A DNA stretch of 10,955 bases from Desulfobacteraceae bacterium (GTDB lineage: Bacteria; Desulfobacterota; Desulfobacteria; Desulfobacterales; SURF-15): the NCBI GenBank assembly GCA_003599475.1, contig QZKK01000151.1:1-10955 (forward strand). The letters run 5' to 3'. Positions within the stretch are counted from its first letter, which is position 1. Each line of letters begins with the position of its first letter. The notes below the pieces were generated by a model. That model searched no databases. It worked only from the letters and a program-made list of their open reading frames with translations, and had not been told where the DNA came from. This document shows positions 5,818 to 10,955 of this stretch, piece after piece. Made by a program: the position numbers and the translations under genes.

Positions 5818-7965
5818 TCAATTCTTCGGTTGAGGGATGCGGCTGACGGTCGTCAGGGGGCAGGCCTCCTCCTCCTTCTCGTTGTGAGTCAATCGGTGAA
5901 TCGTTTTTATGGCTTTTTCGATGGTCGGGTAAAAGTGGTCTTCACCGATTTTTGCGAAAAGGTGGGTCCTTTTCAGTACGCCTAAGACGTTGCGGTTGGC
6001 TCCGGCAATGGAAATATCGATGCCTGCGCTTCGCACCCGGTCGATGATCAAAGATAATGCCTCCTCCCCGGTTGCGTCCAGATCGTTGATGCTGACTGCC
6101 GAAATGAGGATGTGCCGGAGTTCTTTCTTCTGCTGCATATGGGCTGCGATCTGATCTTCCAGATAGGCGGCGCTGGCGAAAAAAAGCGGGCCGTCGAAGC
6201 GAACCACCTCGATAAAGCGGCATTCGCGAAGAAAATAGGTGATGTGATCGTGCAGCGTTTCGTCCTCATACAGGGAAAGCGAGGCGACCGCCGGACGCAT
6301 GCTTTTATAGAGAAATACCATCAGCGACAGGCCTGTGCCGATGAAAATACCACGCTCCAGATGCGGTGCAAAAAGAAGGGTGGAGATAAATGCGATGACG
6401 GATATGGCTCCGTCATACCACTGGGCGCGCCATGCATGGACAAAACCGGAGACGTTGATCAGATCCAGGGCCGCCAGCATGATGATGGCGGCCAGCACCG
6501 ACTGCGGAAGATAGTAGAGAAGCGGAGTAAAGAAAAGAAGGACCGCAACCACGGTGATACTGGCAAATACACTCGACATGCCGGATACGGCGCCGCTTTG
6601 AAGATTTACCGCCGATCGCACAAAAGAACCCGATACCGGATGGCTTTTGAAAAAGGAGCCTAAAAGATTGGACAGCCCCTGGCCGATCAGCTCCTGGTTG
6701 GGGTCGAGGTGCTGGCCTGTCTTGGCCGCGATGGCTTTTGCAATCGAGACGGCTTCCAGGAATCCGAAGAGAGAAATGACGGCTGCAAACGGAAGAAGCT
6801 GTGATACCCTGCGAAGATCCAGGTCGGGGAGAGTGAAGGCGGGGAGTCCCCCTGGGATATGTCCTACGATATCGCCGCCTGCCCGCAGGACAAGCTTCGC
6901 CGCTTCGGGCTCTCGAAACGGGAGATCCCCGATCACCAGACGCCAGGTGCGGCCGTCTGCCTCGACACCCGGTGGAATTTGACCCTTTTGAACAAACATC
7001 GGCGGCCCGTCAGGCGTGCGAACGGACTCGAAATGAAAAGACCGGAGGCGATTGCGCAAGCGCTGCGCTTCAGACTGCAGCCGAAGAATGTTTACGGTCA
7101 GAACCTTCATCCGGTGCTCGGCATCGATCATCGAAAGCACGTCCTTTCCGCGCTTTCCCTCATGAAGCCCGGCATAGGCTTCGGCCCGGTCCAGGCTCAA
7201 TCGTTGGATCTCCTTGAGAATCCTGTTGTAATCGGCAAGCTCCGCAGCCGCTTCATCGGATCGGATCATGGAAATTTCGACGGTTTGGCTGCGGTGAAAT
7301 CCCGTGGCGTATGCAATCAGGCTGGTGAGAGCGACTGCAATGAGGACACCGGGCAGTTTCGGGGACAGCCGTCTCATGCCGTACATGAGCCCGAAGGCAA
7401 AAAGTCCCATCGCCAGGGTGGGCCAGTGGGTATGATCCACCGCGGTTTTCAGGACGTTTAATATGGTCTCGTAATGACGGCCGGCCTTATCCACCTGAAT
7501 CCCGAACATCTTGGGCAGCTCCGACGAGGCGATGATCAGTGCGGCCGCGTTGGTAAACCCATTGATGACCGGATGCGAGAGGAAATTGACGATGATGCCG
7601 AGCCTGAAGACGCCCAGAAGAAACTGCAGGCTGCCGACGGACAGCGTCAGTAAAACGGTGTAAGCGACATATCCTTCGCTGCCCGAGGCCGCCAGGGGCT
7701 CCAGGGTGGTGGCGGCAAGCAACGCGACCAAAGCGACGGGGCCGGTAGAAAGCTGCCGGCTGGAGCCGAAAAGGGCGGCGACAAGCGGGGGGAGAAAAGA
7801 GGCATACAGGCCGTAGTAGGCCGGGAGACCGGCAAGCTGTGCAACCGCCAGCGACTGCGGGATGAGAATCAGCGCGACGGTGAGTCCGGAGACGGCATCG
7901 GCCTTCAGGCTGTTCCGATCGTAGCCCTCAAACCAGCTCAAAAACGGAAAAATTCGGTTCAGCAT
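5818..7965 (-). CDS. SulP-family anion transporter with STAS domain and large internal insertion
   Basis: This inner-membrane transporter of the SulP/SLC26 family (sulfate, bicarbonate or other anions; the substrate cannot be read from sequence) has 715 residues, longer than the usual 550-600. The family signature IPQSLAVAQLAGLPAYYGLYAS is at 35-56, followed by STGPVALVALLAA, FLSHPVINGFTNAAALII and, after the insertion, GFLEAVSIAKAIAAKTGQ, DPNQELIGQGLSNLLGSF and SHPVSGSFVRSAVN. Hydrophobic membrane segments cover about 25-220 and 387-550. A C-terminal STAS domain at about 570-690 has the DATG loop (family form DSTG). Residues about 224-364 are a charged, mostly helical soluble segment where ordinary SulP proteins have only a short loop. 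The start at ATG 7965 fits the family N-terminus, but no clear Shine-Dalgarno precedes it. It is the first gene of a two-gene operon with the kinase-like/receiver fusion. Confidence 0.95.
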   Translation of the reverse strand: MLNRIFPFLSWFEGYDRNSLKADAVSGLTVALILIPQSLAVAQLAGLPAYYGLYASFLPPLVAALFGSSRQLSTGPVALVALLAATTLEPLAASGSEGYVAYTVLLTLSVGSLQFLLGVFRLGIIVNFLSHPVINGFTNAAALIIASSELPKMFGIQVDKAGRHYETILNVLKTAVDHTHWPTLAMGLFAFGLMYGMRRLSPKLPGVLIAVALTSLIAYATGFHRSQTVEISMIRSDEAAAELADYNRILKEIQRLSLDRAEAYAGLHEGKRGKDVLSMIDAEHRMKVLTVNILRLQSEAQRLRNRLRSFHFESVRTPDGPPMFVQKGQIPPGVEADGRTWRLVIGDLPFREPEAAKLVLRAGGDIVGHIPGGLPAFTLPDLDLRRVSQLLPFAAVISLFGFLEAVSIAKAIAAKTGQHLDPNQELIGQGLSNLLGSFFKSHPVSGSFVRSAVNLQSGAVSGMSSVFASITVVAVLLFFTPLLYYLPQSVLAAIIMLAALDLINVSGFVHAWRAQWYDGAISVIAFISTLLFAPHLERGIFIGTGLSLMVFLYKSMRPAVASLSLYEDETLHDHITYFLRECRFIEVVRFDGPLFFASAAYLEDQIAAHMQQKKELRHILISAVSINDLDATGEEALSLIIDRVRSAGIDISIAGANRNVLGVLKRTHLFAKIGEDHFYPTIEKAIKTIHRLTHNEKEEEACPLTTVSRIPQPKN

Positions 7966-8045
7966 CGATTCGCAGTTAAGGTTTTTGGGTGTGATTCCGA
8001 TATAAAAGATAACGGTTGTTTCAAATACCCCAGAGAGGCGAGTGT
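7966..8045 (-). promoter_or_regulatory. Candidate promoter region of the SulP operon (divergent gap)
   Basis: This 80-bp gap separates the divergent transporter operon and small ORF. On the minus strand TTGAAA (five of six match to a sigma70 -35) is followed 16 bases later by TATCGG, a poor -10. It is AT-richer than its surroundings. The location is right for the transporter promoter, but the match is weak and stated only as a candidate. Confidence 0.25.
8032..8038 (+). promoter_or_regulatory. Ribosome binding site of the small ORF at 8046
   Basis: AGAGAGG lies 7 bases before ATG 8046. It supports the internal ATG over the TTG at 8016 and is the main reason to believe this small ORF is translated. 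Confidence 0.5.
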
Positions 8046-8216
8046 ATGCTTTTTACCGAAAGACATTTTATTCCGGAGCAGGGGATTTCCCATTCCATCG
8101 AAATATCCCATTGCGTCGATCATCGGGGAGGTTTGACCGATACGCACCAGAAGTCCCTCAACTGGGACGATGTGCAGGACGGTATCTGGAATCTTTTAAT
8201 GGTCAATGATAACTGA
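8046..8216 (+). CDS. Small hypothetical protein (56 aa)
   Basis: I do not recognise this protein. It is a 56-residue, soluble, acidic-to-neutral product starting MLFTERHFIPEQG and ending LLMVNDN, with one Cys, two Trp and several His/Asp. It has no membrane segment or signal peptide. Support for it is the Shine-Dalgarno AGAGAGG, the normal-looking codon choice and its position filling the space between the divergent sulP promoter region and the convergent mutase gene. Against it: it is short and has no known homologue I can name, and the other strand also has an open frame here (GTG 8147 to TGA 7959) with its own GAGGGA motif. Moderate to low confidence. Confidence 0.45.
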   Translation: MLFTERHFIPEQGISHSIEISHCVDHRGGLTDTHQKSLNWDDVQDGIWNLLMVNDN

Positions 8217-8297
8217 GTGACAATCGTTATCCGCCGGATTCCCCTTTTTTCAAACCCCCGCTGAAATCGTCGATTCGCTCCAAGCGTCTTGAGCCCG

Positions 8298-9650
8298 TTA
8301 GAAGCCGCTTTGAATCTTTGCCAGCGTCGACTCGATATTTTCCCGAATCTGACCGAGACGTTCTTCGGATAAGGCCTCGAAACGAAGGACCAGGGCCGGC
8401 TGGGTGTTGGAAGCCCTCACCAGGCCCCATCCATCGCCGAAAAGGACCCGCGCACCGTCGATATCGATGACTTTGTTCCTTTTCCGGAAATGTTCGGTAA
8501 CCTTTTTTACCACATCGAATTTGATAGGATCCGGACACTCCACCCGTATTTCGGGTGTCGTATAGGTTTTGGGGACATCCGCCAGCAACTCCGAGATGTC
8601 CTTTCCGGTGCGGGATAGGATTTCGAGCAGCCGCAACGAGGCATAAACGGCATCGTCATAGCCGAAGTAGCGGTCCGCGAAGAACATGTGTCCGCTCATT
8701 TCTCCGGCCAGCTCGGCCTTTTCCTCCTTCATCTTCTGTTTGATCAGGGAATGCCCGGTCTTCCACATGATCGCCCGTCCCCCGTTTTTTTCGATGTCGT
8801 CATACATGGTCTGAGAGCATTTGACTTCGGAAATGAAAACGGCGCCCGGCTTTCGGGACAGGATCTCCCTGGCAAAGAGGATGATCAGCTTATCCCCGAA
8901 TATGATGTTTCCTTTCCGATCCACAACGCCGATCCTGTCGCCGTCTCCGTCGAAGCCGATACCGACATCCAGGCGCTTTTCTTGGACAAGCCGGATCAGG
9001 TCCTGCATGTTTTTAAGCACCGTCGGGTCCGCTTCATGGTTCGGAAAAGTTCCGTCCATGTCACAGTAGATATCGTGGACCTCGCAATTCAGTTTTTTCA
9101 TGATCGGAACGGCCACCACCCCTGCGGTACCGTTTCCGGCATCCACCCCCACGCGAATCGGATTCGGGATGGTGATATTTCCCTCCAGGAAGGCCTTGTA
9201 AGGAGTCACCACATCCGCTGTGGAAAAAGATCCATGGCCCACCGCAAAGTCATTGGCTTCGATGAGCCGCCGTATTTCCTGGATCTGCTCCCCGTGAATG
9301 GAATCGAGCCCCTTGCAGAGTTTGAATCCGTTGTACTCCGGAGGGTTGTGACTGGCCGTAACCATGACCCCCCCTTCTTTCTGCAGGTGCTTGATCGAAA
9401 AATAGAATACGGGGGTCGGACATACCCCCAGGTCGACGACATCGCACCCGGTGGATCGAAGTCCTTCGATGATCTGTGCCGCGAAGCGATCCGAGGTGGT
9501 TCGGCAGTCCCGCCCCACTGTCAGCCGGGAATGGCCCTTTCGAACAAGATAGGTCCCAACCCCTTTCCCGATCATCCGTACGTCTTCGTCGACCATGTCT
9601 CGGTCTGCAATTCCTCGGATGTCGTACTCTCTGAAAATCAACGGATTCAT
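8298..9650 (-). CDS. Phosphomannomutase/phosphoglucomutase (AlgC-like)
   Basis: This alpha-D-phosphohexomutase interconverts hexose 6-phosphate and 1-phosphate (mannose and/or glucose), supplying precursors for GDP-mannose, UDP-glucose and envelope polysaccharides. At 450 residues it is the usual length for the family. All four family motifs are visible: the phosphoserine loop VTASHNPPEYNGFK (Ser100), the metal-binding loop FDGDGDR (Asp234, Asp236, Asp238), the sugar-specificity loop GEMSGH (316-321) and the phosphate-binding loop RASNTQPALVLRFEA (from Arg412). RASNT, rather than the RPSGT of PgcA or GlmM types, and YDIRG at the N-terminus point to the AlgC/ManB dual-specificity group. The enzyme looks intact and cytoplasmic. 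Start ATG 9650 has AAGGAG 7 bases upstream. It lies 107 bp downstream of rtcB in the same orientation; co-transcription is possible but not shown. Confidence 0.95.
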   Translation of the reverse strand: MNPLIFREYDIRGIADRDMVDEDVRMIGKGVGTYLVRKGHSRLTVGRDCRTTSDRFAAQIIEGLRSTGCDVVDLGVCPTPVFYFSIKHLQKEGGVMVTASHNPPEYNGFKLCKGLDSIHGEQIQEIRRLIEANDFAVGHGSFSTADVVTPYKAFLEGNITIPNPIRVGVDAGNGTAGVVAVPIMKKLNCEVHDIYCDMDGTFPNHEADPTVLKNMQDLIRLVQEKRLDVGIGFDGDGDRIGVVDRKGNIIFGDKLIILFAREILSRKPGAVFISEVKCSQTMYDDIEKNGGRAIMWKTGHSLIKQKMKEEKAELAGEMSGHMFFADRYFGYDDAVYASLRLLEILSRTGKDISELLADVPKTYTTPEIRVECPDPIKFDVVKKVTEHFRKRNKVIDIDGARVLFGDGWGLVRASNTQPALVLRFEALSEERLGQIRENIESTLAKIQSGF

Positions 9651-9657
9651 TTGGGTT

Positions 9658-9663
9658 CTCCTT
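9658..9663 (-). promoter_or_regulatory. Ribosome binding site of the phosphohexomutase gene
   Basis: On the minus strand AAGGAG lies 7 bases before ATG 9650 (AAAAGGAGAACCCAAATG). It settles the start. Confidence 0.85.
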
Positions 9664-9704
9664 TTCTAGAAGATTGCCGGCAAGGTCATACTCCCCGCCG
9701 TCGG

Positions 9705-9714
9705 TCCGTACGGA
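9705..9714. other. 10-bp perfect palindrome in the rtcB-mutase gap
   Basis: TCCGTACGGA is a perfect palindrome in the 107-bp gap, about 55 bp upstream of the mutase start. It could be an operator-type site for a dimeric regulator or chance; there is no second copy in the gap. Confidence 0.25.
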
Positions 9715-9757
9715 ACAAACAGAATACAGCCGCCGACTCAGGTCTTGCCTTTCAGGT

Positions 9758-10955
9758 TCACCCCTTTACAACCCCGATCGGCCGCAGTTTCGCCACTTTC
9801 CTGGAGAGGCCCGCCCCGTGTACGACATCGACCACTTCGGAGACATCTTTGTAGGCTTCAGGCATCTCTTCGGCAAGCGTCGCCCGGCCCGTCCAGCGGA
9901 CAAGAACGCCTTTTTCTTCCAACTCGCGATGGATGGAGCGGCCCCTGCTTTTCCGGACGGCCGCTTTTCGGCTCAGCCGCCGCCCGGCCCCATGGCAGGT
10001 CGAACCGAAGGTCTCCTCCATTGCCTTTTCCGTACCGGCCAGAACATAGGAGGCGGTTCCCATGTCCCCCGGAATCAGGATCGGCTGTCCGACGGATCGA
10101 TAAGCTTCGCAGACTGCGGCGTTTCCGGGAGGAAAGGCGCGTGTGGCTCCTTTTCGGTGGACGCATACCGTCTTCTTGATTCCATCTACCGTGTGGATCT
10201 CTTTTTTGGCGATGTTGTGGCATACATCGTAGAGCAGGTGCATCTCAAGGCCGCGGGGGCCGATGTGCAGTGCCTGTTGGAAGATATCGCGGGATCTGTG
10301 GAGCAGGACCTGGCGGTTGGCCCACGCATAGTTGGCGGCACACGCCATCGCACTCAGATACCGCTTTCCTTCATCGGACTGGATCCAGGCGCATGCCAGT
10401 TGCCGGTCCGGCAGTTCGATTTCGAGTGATTTCACATGCCGGGTCATCGCGGAAAGGTAGTCGTCGCAGACCTGATAGCCGAAGCCTCTCGAACCCGAAT
10501 GCAGCATGAGCGTGACCTGCCCTTTGAAAAGGCCGAAAACATCGGCGGCATTCGGATCATAGATTTCTTCAACCACACCGATTTCCAGAAAATGGTTGCC
10601 CGAGCCGAGAGTGCCGAGCTGGTTCTGGCCTCTTTCCATCGCCTTACGGCTGACCTGTTCGGGATCCGCCCCGGACAGGCACCCCCTGTCTTCGGTGTGA
10701 TCGATATCGGAATCTTCTCCGAAGCCTTGCCGAAGCGCCCAGCGGCTCCCCTCCCGCAGAACCTTTTTTTCTTCGGCTATCGAAAGCGCTACAAACCCTG
10801 TCGATCCGACCCCGGAAGGGATGCCTCGATGCAGGGAGTCCAGAAGAGAGGGAAGTTTCGGACGGATTTCCGCTTCCGTCAGGGCGGTTGCGGCCAGCCG
10901 AACCCCGCAGTTGATGTCGTATCCCACCCCGCCGGGGGAAACGACTCCGGAGTCC
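9758..10955 (-). CDS. rtcB: RtcB RNA-splicing ligase, N-terminus cut by window edge
   Basis: RtcB joins RNA 2',3'-cyclic-phosphate or 3'-phosphate ends to 5'-OH ends using GTP and Mn2+, and serves RNA repair in bacteria. The frame is open to the window edge and reads DSGVVSPGGVGYDINCGVR there. The GTG at 10927 is therefore internal and roughly the first 60 residues are missing. Metal ligands and active-site motifs are all present: DINCGVR (Cys), GTLGSGNHFLE (His), LMLHSGSRGFG (His), YDVCHNIAK (His), VHRKGATRAFPPG, GDMGTASYVL, and STCHGAGR with the His that is guanylylated in characterised RtcB proteins. The C-terminus VVDVVHGAGLSRKVAKLRPIGVVKG is the normal family ending. It looks fully functional. 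In many genomes rtcB neighbours archease; that would lie outside this window to the right. Confidence 0.96.
   Translation of the reverse strand, partial: DSGVVSPGGVGYDINCGVRLAATALTEAEIRPKLPSLLDSLHRGIPSGVGSTGFVALSIAEEKKVLREGSRWALRQGFGEDSDIDHTEDRGCLSGADPEQVSRKAMERGQNQLGTLGSGNHFLEIGVVEEIYDPNAADVFGLFKGQVTLMLHSGSRGFGYQVCDDYLSAMTRHVKSLEIELPDRQLACAWIQSDEGKRYLSAMACAANYAWANRQVLLHRSRDIFQQALHIGPRGLEMHLLYDVCHNIAKKEIHTVDGIKKTVCVHRKGATRAFPPGNAAVCEAYRSVGQPILIPGDMGTASYVLAGTEKAMEETFGSTCHGAGRRLSRKAAVRKSRGRSIHRELEEKGVLVRWTGRATLAEEMPEAYKDVSEVVDVVHGAGLSRKVAKLRPIGVVKG

Noticed and set aside
5136..5846. Plus-strand open frame opposite the receiver-fusion gene (236 aa)
   Set aside because: It is an antisense shadow with no domain features; the minus strand has a strong ribosome binding site and recognised domains.
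8217..8297. Bidirectional terminator between the small ORF and the mutase gene
   Set aside because: ATCCGCCGGAT followed by a T-run allows only a 4-bp stem, which is too weak to call.
8688..9854. Long plus-strand open frame opposite the phosphohexomutase (388 aa)
   Set aside because: It is an antisense shadow; the minus strand encodes an intact enzyme with all four catalytic motifs.
9674..10429. Plus-strand open frame opposite rtcB (251 aa)
   Set aside because: It is an antisense shadow of a highly conserved ligase.

Overview
The window (about 11 kb, moderately GC-rich) reads as a bacterial chromosomal housekeeping segment. The best guess for the host is a Gram-negative of the Desulfobacterota (former Deltaproteobacteria) or a similar lineage. 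This is inference from three things: an RlpA-type outer-membrane lipoprotein next to a heptose-bisphosphate phosphatase (LPS pathway), a cytidylate-kinase-like/response-regulator fusion, and 7-bp-period intergenic repeats of a kind I associate with such genomes. No 16S, tRNA, phage, IS or CRISPR sequence is visible.

Left part, plus strand (1-4448): the 3' end of lon (protease domain, catalytic Ser and Lys both present), then rlpA (lipoprotein with DPBB and SPOR domains), gmhB (HAD-type heptose-bisphosphate phosphatase) and recD2 (full-length helicase). gmhB and recD2 overlap by ATGA. rlpA and gmhB share a reading frame and are separated by one stop codon and a repeat element.

Middle, minus strand (7965 down to 4554): a two-gene operon encoding a SulP anion transporter with a C-terminal STAS domain and an unusual soluble insertion of about 140 residues, followed 31 bp later by a three-domain protein (degenerate cytidylate-kinase-like, BON-like, and a complete receiver domain). 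A small plus-strand ORF with a good ribosome binding site (8046-8216) is divergent from the transporter.

Right part, minus strand (10955 down to 8298): the C-terminal 85% or so of rtcB (RNA ligase, all recognisable metal and guanylylation residues present), running off the window edge, and upstream of an AlgC-like phosphomannomutase/phosphoglucomutase. The mutase, GmhB and RlpA all relate to the cell envelope but are not obviously one operon.

The most interesting signals are: (1) several copies of a heptamer-periodic element in the gene gaps, two of which appear to have been absorbed into coding sequence, giving the signal peptide of RlpA and the N-terminus plus only usable start codon of GmhB; and (2) the transporter/receiver-fusion operon, which looks like a signalling module tied to an anion transporter. 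Nothing here is an obvious new defence or mobile system.
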